Source of the DNA: Spirochaetaceae bacterium
GTDB taxonomy: Bacteria; Spirochaetota; Spirochaetia; Treponematales; Breznakiellaceae
Direction: 5' to 3'
DNA: 19,085 bases
Assembly (NCBI GenBank): GCA_031265015.1
Contig: JAISDG010000003.1
Location: forward strand, 1 to 19,085
The notes under the pieces: model-generated
The model's input: only the letters and a program-made list of their open reading frames with translations
Told to the model about the DNA's origin: nothing
The model's database searches: none
Shown: in pieces, positions 6,758 to 15,668 of the stretch
Position numbering within the stretch: position 1 is the first letter of the stretch
How the letters are laid out: each line of letters starts with the position of its first letter
Translations under genes and position numbers: made by a program

Positions 6758-9700
6758 GGGATCTCCTCAAAAAACGGACCAGCGCCGGAGGCAGGGCAAA
6801 GAGGGTTAACAGGGTACACGCGGCGATCCCTCCCAGCATGGCCGCGGCCATGGACCGTTCACCGGCCCCCAAAGGAGTCAAGACCAGGGGCAGCAGGGCA
6901 AAGACCGTAGTCAGGGCGGTAGTGACCACCGGCCGGAAACGTTCCGCCGCGGCGGCATAGACTGCTTCCGCCGCTTCTATTCCCAGGGCCCGTTTTTCCG
7001 CGGCCAGCTCATAGAGGATCATGCCGCTGTTTACCGAAATTCCAAAAAGTACCATCAGGCCCAGGACCGACGACGAATCCAGTCCCGCGCCGGCAAGAAA
7101 AAGGGCCGGTCCCGCGCCGGCCAGGGAAAAGGGTATGGCCAGAAGCAAAACCAGGGGCAGGGTAAAGGATTCAAATTCCGCGCCCATGGTAAGGTAGAGG
7201 AGTACCAGCACCAGGATCACCGTTATGACCAGGGATATCCGGTACCGTTCAAAGGCGGACTCATCGGCCCGGCCGAATCCCCTTTCCTTTCCCGACGCGC
7301 AAAGTTCCGCGATATACTTTGAAAGGGCCCCGGCTTTCCCCGGTTCGGCCGAGGCCTCAAGGTAGAAAACGTCGCTGCGGTCCAGCCTGGCCAGAGCCGC
7401 GGGCGCTTCCCGGTATTCGATGCCCGCCAGGCTTCCCAGAAAGACCGGCCCGGTTTCGGTGACCGAAACCGGCAGGGCTTCCATGGCCGGAACTTCCAGG
7501 GCGGAAACTTTCAGTTTAAGGGCCCTTCCTTCCAGTTCCAGTTCTCCCGCGGTAAGTCCCTCCGCCGCGGCATAGAGGGCCCGGGCGGTCTCCGCGGTAC
7601 TGATCCCCGCATAGGCGGAGGCTTCCCGGTCGGGCAGTACCCGCAGTTCCGGCCGGGAACCGGCGGGCCTTCTGGCAGTTAACGCGGCAAAAGCTTCCCG
7701 GCGGATCAGGGCCTCCGCTTCGGCGCTCCGTCTCTCCGCGTCTTCGGGACTGCGGCCCTTAACCGCCAGAACCGGGACGGAGGAAAGGCCCAGCAGTTTT
7801 TCCGTGGGATCCCGGGGAAACCGGGCCAGGGCCTCCCGGTTCGAAGCCAGCTTTTCGTTTACCAGGGCCAGGACCGCCTGGGGCTTGGGGGATAAAAAAC
7901 CCGGAGGATCCAGCAGACAGCGGAAGGTAAAGGTTTCCCTCCGGTAATCAGGATCGGCGCGCCTTCCCGGATCATCCTCCTCCGAACCGGCCCGGCCGAA
8001 CGCCAGCGCGACGCCCGGCGTTTCCCGGAGCTCCCGGCCCAGGGCGGAAGCCCCGGCAGCGATACTGTCCATGGCCGTTCCCGGAGGAAAGTTGAGGACC
8101 ACTTCTACTTCAGCGGCATCGCCGGGGGCGATAAAACTTGCGGGCCTCGCGATTAACAGGGCAAGACCCGCGGCGCAGGCGAGGATCGCCCCTCCCGCCA
8201 CCGGAAAGGGCCTGCCCAGGGAAAAGCGGAGCAGGGAAAGATAGCGGGTAAGTACGAAAGATGTTTCCCCGGGGCCGGAAGAAACCGGCCGGGCGGAGGT
8301 TTTGTTCCCGGCGGAAGATGCCGGGCGGACGCAGAACAGCGCAAACAGGGAGGGCAGGACAAACTGGGCGTAGAGCCATCCCGCGATAATGGAAACTACC
8401 AGGGAAACGGAAAGATCCCCGAAGAGGCTTCCCAGGGGGCCGGGCAGAAAGATGACCGGAACAAACACGATGACCGTAGTCAGGGTACCCCCAAAACTTG
8501 ACGCGGCCACCGACGCCGCGGCCTCGCTCAGTTCACCGGCGGTACATTCCGCCGGATCCCGGAAAGATTTTCCGCCGGTGGGTTTTTCACCCAGGCGGCG
8601 GTGCAGCAGGTCCAGGATGATTACTGACGTGTCGGAAACCAGCCCTATCCCCATGGCGATGCCGGAAAGGCTCATGGAATTCAGGGATCGCCCCAGCGCC
8701 GCCAGGACTGCCAGGGAGGCCGCCATGGCCAGGGGCAGGGAAAGACCCGCGAGGACGCTGTAGCGGAAACTGCGCAGGGTAACCAGGAGTACCGCCATGA
8801 CCGCCAGGGTTCCCAGCAGGGCGGAAATAAGGAGCTTCTGTAAGGCGGGAACTATGGACGCGGCGTCATCATAGATGATGGTGATTTCAGCGTCCCCCGC
8901 GAAGGAAGAGGCGGCCTCCTCCACCGCCTTTTTTACCGCCCGGGAAAGCCGTACCGGATCCGCGCCGGGCCGCCGGTATACTTCAAGGGCGGTATACTCG
9001 GCGGCTTCCGGCCCGGAGGCGGCAATAAACAGACTTTCCTTCCGGGCCTTTCCCCGGCCCAGGGTTCCCAGATCCCCCAGGGCAAAGGGACCGCTTCGGG
9101 AGGGCAGTACCAGCGCGCCCAGTTCCGCCTCCGTACCGGGCTTTCCCGCGCTGACTACCACCAGTTCCCGGTCCCCTTCCCTGGCGTTTCCCGCGGGGAT
9201 GTTGGCGGTCTCCGCGGCAAGAATTTCCGCGACCGCGGCAGGGGGCAGTCCCCGGGAGAGAGCTTTGGGCAAATCGATCCGTACCTGGAGTTCCTCCTTT
9301 TCGCCGCCCGAAAGCATCACCGATCCCACTCCGTCAATCCGCCGGAGGATGGACCGGATTTCGTACTCGGCGAGGTTCCGGGCAAAGACCCCGCCCAGTT
9401 CCGACCGGACCGCCACAATAATCTGGGCCTCCTCGCCGGAATTGCCGGGAATCACCACAGGCTTGGAAGCCCCTTCGGGAAGGCTGGGGTACACGGCGTC
9501 AATCGCTTCCCGGACCAGCACCGAAGCCGCCCCCGAATCAACGCCCCAGCGGAAATCCAGCGCCGAAAGGGAAGCGCCGTCCCGGGAAACACTGCGGATC
9601 CGTTCCAGGCCCTTGACGGAAGAAAGGGCGTCTTCTATGGGAATGGTCAGGGCCTGCCGGATATCCGCGGCCCCCAGCCCCGGATACAGGGTTTCCACCG

Positions 9701-9839
9701 TGACCCGGGGAAAGGGGAATTCGGGCATCCGCTGCAGGGGAAGTACCGAAAGGGAAAAAGCCCCGCCGGTTAACAGGGCGGAAAGCAGCATGATTACCGA
9801 CACGGGGCGGCGTACGCACAGTTCAATCGCGTTTTTCAC
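6750..9839 (-). CDS. RND efflux permease A (first of a tandem pair)
   Basis: This is a 1029-aa inner-membrane RND transporter of full length. Its N-terminus, MKNAIELCVRRPVSVIMLLS, followed by LPLQRMPEFPFPRVTVETLYPG and IPIEDALSSVKGLERIRS, is the standard opening of TM1 and the first porter subdomain. GIAMGIGLVSDTSVIILDLL is TM4, with D403 at the AcrB D407 position and Thr404 in place of the second Asp. LFGISVNSGMILYEL is TM10, with N937 in place of AcrB Lys940. The second half carries the expected SFTLPLVLLLAIPFSLAG region. The start is GTG, with a GAGGG-like ribosome-binding site close by, 6 bases after the stop of the upstream Ig-like lipoprotein. Two adjacent, diverged RND permeases suggest a heterotrimer as in MdtB-MdtC, though two alternative homotrimers are possible. 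Confidence 0.92.
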   Translation of the reverse strand: MKNAIELCVRRPVSVIMLLSALLTGGAFSLSVLPLQRMPEFPFPRVTVETLYPGLGAADIRQALTIPIEDALSSVKGLERIRSVSRDGASLSALDFRWGVDSGAASVLVREAIDAVYPSLPEGASKPVVIPGNSGEEAQIIVAVRSELGGVFARNLAEYEIRSILRRIDGVGSVMLSGGEKEELQVRIDLPKALSRGLPPAAVAEILAAETANIPAGNAREGDRELVVVSAGKPGTEAELGALVLPSRSGPFALGDLGTLGRGKARKESLFIAASGPEAAEYTALEVYRRPGADPVRLSRAVKKAVEEAASSFAGDAEITIIYDDAASIVPALQKLLISALLGTLAVMAVLLVTLRSFRYSVLAGLSLPLAMAASLAVLAALGRSLNSMSLSGIAMGIGLVSDTSVIILDLLHRRLGEKPTGGKSFRDPAECTAGELSEAAASVAASSFGGTLTTVIVFVPVIFLPGPLGSLFGDLSVSLVVSIIAGWLYAQFVLPSLFALFCVRPASSAGNKTSARPVSSGPGETSFVLTRYLSLLRFSLGRPFPVAGGAILACAAGLALLIARPASFIAPGDAAEVEVVLNFPPGTAMDSIAAGASALGRELRETPGVALAFGRAGSEEDDPGRRADPDYRRETFTFRCLLDPPGFLSPKPQAVLALVNEKLASNREALARFPRDPTEKLLGLSSVPVLAVKGRSPEDAERRSAEAEALIRREAFAALTARRPAGSRPELRVLPDREASAYAGISTAETARALYAAAEGLTAGELELEGRALKLKVSALEVPAMEALPVSVTETGPVFLGSLAGIEYREAPAALARLDRSDVFYLEASAEPGKAGALSKYIAELCASGKERGFGRADESAFERYRISLVITVILVLVLLYLTMGAEFESFTLPLVLLLAIPFSLAGAGPALFLAGAGLDSSSVLGLMVLFGISVNSGMILYELAAEKRALGIEAAEAVYAAAAERFRPVVTTALTTVFALLPLVLTPLGAGERSMAAAMLGGIAACTLLTLFALPPALVRFLRRSHG

Positions 9840-9845
9840 GGGCCC

Positions 9846-11399
9846 TCACTTTAAGAGCAGTATGCGGTACGCTTCACCGCCGGCGTTGCCCAGGCTGTCG
9901 CTAAGCCCGGCCCCCACTTCTACCGTGACCATTCCCGTATAGGGCTTGTTGGTCAGTACTCCCCGGATTTCCACCCGGCAGAGCCCCTCCCATCCGGCCG
10001 CCGGATCGGACAGGGTAAAACCGGAGATCCTGATTTCCCGGGGCGAAAAAGACAAAGCCCCGTTGGTTGCGGTCATCCTGAAAACATTCATCAGCGAAAA
10101 GGTATCGACAACCGCCCCCGGGGAAAGGGCAAAATAGAGTTCTATCCAGGTACTCACCCCCGTATCAAAGGGATAGTACTCACCCCGGACCGGCAGATCG
10201 GCAAACTGATTCTCCGGGGTAAAGACCGCCAGATCCGCTCCCTCCGCCGCGCCGGGAAAGAGAGGAAAACGCATCCCCTTAAGAACCGGAGGGCTTGAAG
10301 CGCCGCCGTCCGCCCGGATATACCACAGTATCCGGGCAGCCATGGTATTGCCGGAACGGTCCCTGACCGTTTTTTCAAGACTCAGGGTAAAGGAACTGCC
10401 GTAGGCGGGGGCATCGGAAAACCGGTATACCAGGGTATCTTCATAACCTGGGGATGATTCCAGGATCATCCCCAGGGCCGGGGTACTGTCCAGGGCGGCG
10501 CCGACGGAGACGGTGTCCACGGGTTCGGAAAAAACCAGTTTCAGCCGGCAGGTTCTTTCCCATCCCCGGTTTTCCGAGGCCGAACCGTCAAAGGGTTCCA
10601 GAACCAGCGTGCTGTTTCCCTCCGGATCAACGGCGTAAGCGGCCAGGAGTTCCGGGCCCGTCCGATCCGTACCCGCCGAAAAATGGAGAACATAGGGCCG
10701 GCCCGTTTCCAGGTCCGCGGCGTCCGCCAGTTCCGTTCCCGCGCTCAGGCGGTACTCTCTATCGACAGTCCAGTTTTCCGAAGGAGTAAACACCGCCCGG
10801 CGGCCATCCCCTTCCAGGGCCCAAACCCCGGAAATGGCCGGGGAAAACGAAAGGTACTGCAGGGAGCTTCTGTCCATGGGGGAAGAAAAAAACAGTTCCA
10901 CCGGGCCCCGCTCTTCCGCCATAATACCCCCATCCGGGGGAACCGTTTCCAGCAGCCGGGGCCGGGTTGTTCCGGGCCTGGTGGTAAAGGCCGCTTCAAA
11001 CTGGCGTTCCAGGGAAAGACCCTTGGTATCCTGGGCGCCGGTTTTAAGGACGATAAGATAATCCCTGTCCGCCTCCAGGGGGGAAGCGGGATTAAAAATC
11101 ATCCGGGAACCGGACCATGAAAAATGGCCGGATACGATCCGGGAATTTTCGCTGAGCGAAAAAGAGCGTTCCACGCTGGTCTTGTCCGGTTCCTGTGAAA
11201 AGGCCAGGGCCACCTCCAGCCCCGCAGGGTTATGGTAACCGTCGCCGGGACTCCAGGCGGCCACTTCAAAGGGACCGTCCCGGAGTATGTCACAGCCGGA
11301 ACAAAGGAGCGCCGCAATAACCGGCGCCGCGGCCAGTAACGCCGCCGGCACCGTCCGCAGCATCACCGCCCGAACAACAGAAAGTGTTTTCATCATCAT
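9846..11399 (-). CDS. Ig-like (SbsA/Big_5 type) multidomain lipoprotein 2
   Basis: This is a 517-aa exported protein. Signal residues 1-35 end in LLCSG before C36, so it is probably a lipoprotein; the Cys at -3 is a loose lipobox of the kind tolerated in spirochaetes. The mature part is a chain of beta-rich modules of roughly 100 residues. At least three carry the Big_5 signature, in which a strand with an FS-x-P-x-D motif leads to F-x-P and then D-x-x-G: ALAFSQEPDKTSV, LFFSSPMDRSSL and LVFSEPVDTVSV. Such modules are seen in surface and envelope proteins. The operon context argues for a periplasmic or outer-membrane partner of the RND machine, but no function is established. The start is the first of three consecutive ATGs and overlaps the preceding TAA by one base; GAGGGGG lies 4-10 bases upstream depending on the ATG used. 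Confidence 0.82.
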   Translation of the reverse strand: MMMKTLSVVRAVMLRTVPAALLAAAPVIAALLCSGCDILRDGPFEVAAWSPGDGYHNPAGLEVALAFSQEPDKTSVERSFSLSENSRIVSGHFSWSGSRMIFNPASPLEADRDYLIVLKTGAQDTKGLSLERQFEAAFTTRPGTTRPRLLETVPPDGGIMAEERGPVELFFSSPMDRSSLQYLSFSPAISGVWALEGDGRRAVFTPSENWTVDREYRLSAGTELADAADLETGRPYVLHFSAGTDRTGPELLAAYAVDPEGNSTLVLEPFDGSASENRGWERTCRLKLVFSEPVDTVSVGAALDSTPALGMILESSPGYEDTLVYRFSDAPAYGSSFTLSLEKTVRDRSGNTMAARILWYIRADGGASSPPVLKGMRFPLFPGAAEGADLAVFTPENQFADLPVRGEYYPFDTGVSTWIELYFALSPGAVVDTFSLMNVFRMTATNGALSFSPREIRISGFTLSDPAAGWEGLCRVEIRGVLTNKPYTGMVTVEVGAGLSDSLGNAGGEAYRILLLK

Positions 11400-12892
11400 T
11401 ATTCCCCCTCGATAAAAAAGAACATATCCTCTTTCAGGTACGATCCCCGGCCGTCGGAAATACCGTTCCGCCCGCCGGGGAGGACAAGCCGGTAGTAATG
11501 CCGTTCCGGAAGGACGTTTTGCTCAATGCCTTCCCACTGAACGATAAGAGTGTCCCCGGACCACCAGCGGACGGATCGGAGGCTGACCGGCGCTAAGGTG
11601 CCGGGGAAATAGGGTTCCAGCCTGATGGCCAAAACCGCGGCGGTTTGGGCGGAGCCCTCCAGGATATGGGAAAACCGCAGGGCCAGGGTGATGATGCCTT
11701 CGGGAAGGATCGTCTCCGCGGGATAGCTTCCGTTTTGTACCGGGCCGATGTTCCCCCGGCCCGCGTCCAGGGAAATCACCCGGAGGTAGGGAATGTCTAC
11801 GGTAAAAGAAAAAGAAAATTCCGCGGCCATGGCCAGACCTCCCGTATCCCGGCTGTCCGCGGATACGTAAAGGGTATAGATTTTTTCCGGCTCCGGATCC
11901 CGGTCGGGGATAAACACCACCGTCAAGGGCGTCCACCCTTCGGTTCTTCCCGCCAGGGGCGGATCAAAGCGAACGGAACGCAGGACCGATTCATCCATGG
12001 CTTTGTTAAATTCTATTCCCAGGGCCTGATTATGGCCCAGGCCGTTTTCCGCAGCGGCGCCGGTTTTTATCCACCGGGATCCCGATTCGGGGCCGCCCCT
12101 GATCAGGGGATATACTTCCGTTACCCGGGGAAGAACCCTGTCCGCGTCGGTGACAAAGCTGCCGTTCATCCCTTTTCCCAGGGGAACGCCGCCGCGGCTC
12201 CGGGCCTTATCGCTCAAGGTCCAGCGGTAAACCGTCCAGGGCGCCAGGCTGTTTTTCGGGTGTACTTCCATCACCGTATCGTCGTCAAACCACCGCGGTT
12301 CTTTTTCGCCCACCCCTTCCAGGGAAAAGGCATCCGCGGTACTCTGCCTGTCCATGGGCCGGGAAAAAACGATCCTGACAAAGGCCCCTCCGCCGGAACT
12401 AACCCCCACGGAAGCGCCGTCCGCGGGGCTAAAACCAAGGCCGTAGGGAGCGGCTTCCCGGCTTAACGCGTAAAAGGGAACATGTTTGGATACCCGGTCT
12501 TCCCTGCCGTCCAGGGCATAGATCGTCCCCTCCAGGCTTAGGCTGTACCGGACCCCCGGCAGCCAGGGTTCCAGCGGATGAAAGTACAGAGTATCTCCCT
12601 GCCAGAGCGTGTCACCCCTGACGGCTCCCCCCGTGGAACCGACCGACAGGGCTTTCCGGGTTTCCAGGTGATCCATGGCGGTATCGAAGCGGACGCTCAA
12701 GGCGGTATTTTCCGTATCCAGAACGGTATTGTCCCCGCCGGGATAGATACTGAAACCAATGGGTTCAAGGTTGATAAAATTTTCGCACGATGCCAGCAGT
12801 ACAATCCAGACGGCCCGAACAAGTACGGGCCGAACAAGTACGGAACAGCCGGCGGCCCGGAGCGGGGGTACGCGGCTATTCGGGAATAACAC
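11399..12892 (-). CDS. Ig-like (SbsA/Big_5 type) multidomain lipoprotein 1
   Basis: This is a 497-aa predicted lipoprotein with a long signal ending VLLAS before C36. Ig-like modules follow with the Big_5 hallmarks: SVRFDTAMDHLET, RIVFSRPMDRQST and GIEFNKAMDESVL, each followed by an F-x-P or V-x-P strand. The last third is beta-rich but more diverged. It is a clear paralogue in architecture of the next gene. The start is GTG at 12892, supported by AAGGAAGG 5 bases upstream and overlapping the adaptor gene by 17 bases. The signal peptide contains an in-frame 15-bp tandem duplication (VLVRP/VLVRA). The role is probably structural or adhesive in the periplasm, tied to the RND complex by operon membership only. 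Confidence 0.82.
   Translation of the reverse strand: MLFPNSRVPPLRAAGCSVLVRPVLVRAVWIVLLASCENFINLEPIGFSIYPGGDNTVLDTENTALSVRFDTAMDHLETRKALSVGSTGGAVRGDTLWQGDTLYFHPLEPWLPGVRYSLSLEGTIYALDGREDRVSKHVPFYALSREAAPYGLGFSPADGASVGVSSGGGAFVRIVFSRPMDRQSTADAFSLEGVGEKEPRWFDDDTVMEVHPKNSLAPWTVYRWTLSDKARSRGGVPLGKGMNGSFVTDADRVLPRVTEVYPLIRGGPESGSRWIKTGAAAENGLGHNQALGIEFNKAMDESVLRSVRFDPPLAGRTEGWTPLTVVFIPDRDPEPEKIYTLYVSADSRDTGGLAMAAEFSFSFTVDIPYLRVISLDAGRGNIGPVQNGSYPAETILPEGIITLALRFSHILEGSAQTAAVLAIRLEPYFPGTLAPVSLRSVRWWSGDTLIVQWEGIEQNVLPERHYYRLVLPGGRNGISDGRGSYLKEDMFFFIEGE
12811..12840. repeat. 15-bp tandem duplication in a signal-peptide region
   Basis: CGGCCCGAACAAGTA is followed directly by CGGGCCGAACAAGTA, two copies differing by one base. 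The repeat is in frame and encodes the five-residue duplication VLVRP-VLVRA in the n-region of the Ig-like lipoprotein signal peptide. Confidence 0.75.
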
Positions 12893-14234
12893 GGCTTCCT
12901 TCCTTTAAGTACGCTTCGGGTTTTAATACCACCACTTCCCCCGGGGCAAGCCCCGAAAGGACCTCCCGTTCGCCATCCGCGGCGGAGGGACCGAAGCGGA
13001 CCTTCCGTTCCGATACCCGGCCCTGGGTTACGGCAAAGACCGTACCCTCGTCGTCCTGCCGGTTGATGACGGCGCTTTCGGGAACCGTCAGCGCCTTCCG
13101 TTCTTCACCCAGGTGTACCGTAACCCGGGCAAACATGCCGGGCTTCAGTTTGTTTTCCGCCGCCCCCGTGACCGAAGGGGGCAGCAGGACCCGGACGGTA
13201 AAGGTAAAGGATTGGCTGTCCGCCTGGGGCGAAACCAGATCCACCGAACCCTCATAAACCGCTTCCCCCACGCCGACCCGGGCGCTCATGCCTTTGCGGA
13301 GCCGGAGGGCGTCGGATTCCCGGAGGGAAAAGAGCACGTAGAGGGAACCGGTATCCATCAGGGTGACAAGCTTGTCTTCCTTTTTTATCCGTTCCCCTTC
13401 CTCAAAATACCGGGCTCCCACGGTTCCCGCGGCGGGGCTGTAAACGGTCAGTTCCGACCGGGCAATGCGTACCGATTCCAGTTCCTTTTCCGCCGCTTCC
13501 AGCTGGGCTCCGGCGGCTTCAAGTTCCGAACGGAGGGTGGAAACGGCCAGGCCGATCAGCGCCGCCTGCCGTTCGTTTTCCGAAGCAAAGCCCTCCGCGG
13601 GAAGCAGCCCCGCGGCCGCCAGGTCCCGGTCCCGCAGGCCCACGGTCCGGATCTCCAGGTCCCGTTCCATAAGCCGGAACTGTTCTTCCGCCCCGGACAG
13701 GGCAAAACGCCCTTCCCGGACTGCTTCGCCGCTTAAGCCTCCCTCGGTATAAAGGGTTTCCTGGTCCTCCTGCTTGCGGCGCTGTTCCTCCAGAACCTTT
13801 GCCGCCTGGACAAGTTCCGCCCCGGCCCGGGCAATGCCCAGGAGTTCCGCCTCTGCGGAAAACTCCCCTTCCAGCAGCCGGGACCGGGCAAGCCGTAAGG
13901 CCGCCTGGGCCTGGGTCAGGGAATTTTCCGCCCTGGCCGCGGCCAGTTCCAGCTGGACATTTTCCAGGTCCGCGATCCGCGCCCCCTTAGCCACGCTGTC
14001 CCCTTCACGGCGGTAAAGCCGGCGGACCGTTCCGTCCTGAAGCGCGGTTACATCAACCTTGGTAAAGAACGAAAGGGCCCCAAAGCCGGAAACTTCCTCG
14101 GCCAGAATTTTTTCCGCCGCGGCGGCAACTTTTACTTTGGGCACATAGCCCTCCGAAGAGGCCTGGGCCTTTCCGCAGGAAAGAACAGTTCCCAGCAGCG
14201 CCAGGGACAAACACACACAGATACCGGTACGCAT
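12876..14234 (-). CDS. Periplasmic adaptor (membrane fusion protein), lipid-anchored
   Basis: This is a 452-aa RND-type adaptor of the HlyD/AcrA family that would bridge the permeases and the TolC-like channel. It is a predicted lipoprotein, with LGTVLS before C20. One half of the lipoyl-like domain is DVTALQDGTVRRLYRREGDS (about 61-80) and the other is LTVYSPAAGTVGARYFEEGE. Between them lies a long Ala/Glu/Leu-rich coiled-coil hairpin of about 165 residues (roughly 93-258), longer than I expect for AcrA. The beta-barrel and membrane-proximal parts follow (LKPGMFARVTVHL, LTVPESAVI). The ATG has GAGGAG 5 bases upstream. It follows the channel gene after a 72-base gap, the longest inside the operon, and overlaps the next gene by 17 bases. 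Confidence 0.92.
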   Translation of the reverse strand: MRTGICVCLSLALLGTVLSCGKAQASSEGYVPKVKVAAAAEKILAEEVSGFGALSFFTKVDVTALQDGTVRRLYRREGDSVAKGARIADLENVQLELAAARAENSLTQAQAALRLARSRLLEGEFSAEAELLGIARAGAELVQAAKVLEEQRRKQEDQETLYTEGGLSGEAVREGRFALSGAEEQFRLMERDLEIRTVGLRDRDLAAAGLLPAEGFASENERQAALIGLAVSTLRSELEAAGAQLEAAEKELESVRIARSELTVYSPAAGTVGARYFEEGERIKKEDKLVTLMDTGSLYVLFSLRESDALRLRKGMSARVGVGEAVYEGSVDLVSPQADSQSFTFTVRVLLPPSVTGAAENKLKPGMFARVTVHLGEERKALTVPESAVINRQDDEGTVFAVTQGRVSERKVRFGPSAADGEREVLSGLAPGEVVVLKPEAYLKEGSRVIPE

Positions 14235-14251
14235 AACAACTCCTCTATAAC

Positions 14252-14268
14252 AAGCGGCGCCGCCGCTT
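14252..14268. other. GC-rich hairpin between the channel and adaptor genes
   Basis: AAGCGGC-GCC-GCCGCTT forms a 7-bp stem with a 3-base loop in the only sizeable gap of the operon, just before the adaptor's ribosome-binding site. No T-run follows on the transcribed strand, so it is not a normal terminator. It could stabilise or mark a processing point in the long mRNA. A TTGTCA at 14297-14302 (minus strand) might be a -35, but no convincing -10 goes with it. Confidence 0.4.
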
Positions 14269-14306
14269 ACGGTAATCGAACAGCAACACGTGGTAATGAC
14301 AACCCC

Positions 14307-15668
14307 TTATTTACCGGCCAGTCTCCGCAGGTTTCCCGGAGGGACGCCGGCAAAGCGTTCCAGCGTCCGCTCCGCTTCCAGCAGGGCCGCGGCGGCTTCG
14401 GCGGCTTCCACCTCTTTTTTTGCCAGTTCGATCCGCTCCTCCATCAGCTCTATCCGGGTAATCCGGCCCAGGGAGAGAAGAACCTCGCTTAAACGGTACT
14501 TTTCCCCGGCCAGTTCCAGGGCTTCCACCGCCAGGGCCCGGCGCTTTTCGGCCAGGGCCAGATTGTTTACCTCCAGCGCCGCTTCCCGCCCCAGCTGTTC
14601 AAGGCCCCGGCGGTAATTTTCCCGCTCCAGGACCAGGGCCAGGGTTGTCTGTTTGGCCCCCAAACCGGAAGCGGGATCCGGCAGGGGGCTCAGGGAGGTC
14701 TGGACCCTGGCGGTTTTGTCGTAGGGCGGCTCCCATCCGGCGGCCCCGCCCGCTCCGGCGTTAAACCAGGGGGATGAAAAATTAACCGAAAAACCCAGGC
14801 TCCAGCTGTGCCGGGTAAGGGGATAGCGCTGGCCGCTGAGGGAAAAACTTCCCGTGGCCTTCACCGTGGGAATCCAGGTACGGGAAGCGATCTTGGCTTC
14901 TATTTCCTTCTGCATGATCGAGTGGAGCATCCGGCCAAGATCGGGATTGCCGCCGGCCGCCAGACGCCGGACCGTTTCCGCGGCGGGAACAAAAGCAGGC
15001 CGGTGAATGTCCATCCGCTCCGAAAGTTCCGGCATTTCCCCAAGCCCCAGAAGGTCCGCAAACAGCTCTTCCTGATTTTCCAGCTGGAGGACCAGGGACC
15101 GCAGTTCCAGTTCCGCTTCCTTAACGGTGATCTCCGCCTGGACCAGATCCAGGGCAATCACCATGCCCAGGGCCAGTTCTTCTTTCATGATACGCCGCTG
15201 TTCCCCCAGGGACGCCAAAGCTTCCTGGCGGATGGCGATGATCATCCGGGAAGCAAGCAGCTGCCGGTAGGCGGAAAGGGCGCTTTCAACCAGCGCCGAT
15301 TCATCCTGGCTCAGCTGATCCGAAAAGAGAACCAGTTCCGCCCGTTCAAGCTGCCGGGAGGCCCGGGTTCTTCCGCCGTCAAATACAAGCTGTTCCAGAT
15401 TTACCGTATAGGTTTTGGTAAAGGAATCGGAACTGATCAGCGAAAGCCGTTCATCCTCGGAAACGCTCACCCCAAGCTGGGGCAGAAAGGCCCGGTACCC
15501 CAAAACCCACATCCCCTCCCGCAAAGCCCGCCGGGCCCGGGCGTCTTTTAATTCCGGGGACGCCGCCGCCGCAAGCCGGCCCGCGTCTTCAAACCCCACG
15601 GGCCGGTCCTGGGCGGCGGCGGGAACAAGCAGCCCGCAGAACAGCAGGATCAAAGCGCCCCGGGTCAT
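14307..15668 (-). CDS. TolC-type outer membrane efflux protein
   Basis: This is a 453-aa outer-membrane factor that would form the trimeric exit duct for the RND pumps. A type I signal peptide ends at about residue 20 (VPAAAQ). The family's internal two-fold repeat is visible. The first half contains AFLPQLGVSVS, the strand YTVNLEQLVFDGGRTRASR and long helices (SALVESALSAYRQLLAS, EELALGMVIALDLVQAEITV). The second half has SWSLGFSVNFSSPWFNAGAG followed by long helices (KYRLSEVLLSLGRITRIELMEE). A Gly/Pro-rich insertion of some 40 residues after SPWFNAG separates the second beta-strand pair from its helix. Its ATG overlaps the stop of the small lipoprotein gene (ATGA), so the two are translationally coupled. 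Confidence 0.92.
   Translation of the reverse strand: MTRGALILLFCGLLVPAAAQDRPVGFEDAGRLAAAASPELKDARARRALREGMWVLGYRAFLPQLGVSVSEDERLSLISSDSFTKTYTVNLEQLVFDGGRTRASRQLERAELVLFSDQLSQDESALVESALSAYRQLLASRMIIAIRQEALASLGEQRRIMKEELALGMVIALDLVQAEITVKEAELELRSLVLQLENQEELFADLLGLGEMPELSERMDIHRPAFVPAAETVRRLAAGGNPDLGRMLHSIMQKEIEAKIASRTWIPTVKATGSFSLSGQRYPLTRHSWSLGFSVNFSSPWFNAGAGGAAGWEPPYDKTARVQTSLSPLPDPASGLGAKQTTLALVLERENYRRGLEQLGREAALEVNNLALAEKRRALAVEALELAGEKYRLSEVLLSLGRITRIELMEERIELAKKEVEAAEAAAALLEAERTLERFAGVPPGNLRRLAGK

Noticed and set aside
8875..9942. Plus-strand reading frame opposite permease A
   Set aside because: It is a Ser/Arg/Pro-rich shadow of the RND gene, with no motif or start signal.
14252..14268. 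Terminator splitting the RND operon
   Set aside because: No T-run follows the stem on the transcribed strand, and the adaptor is functionally tied to the genes on both sides.
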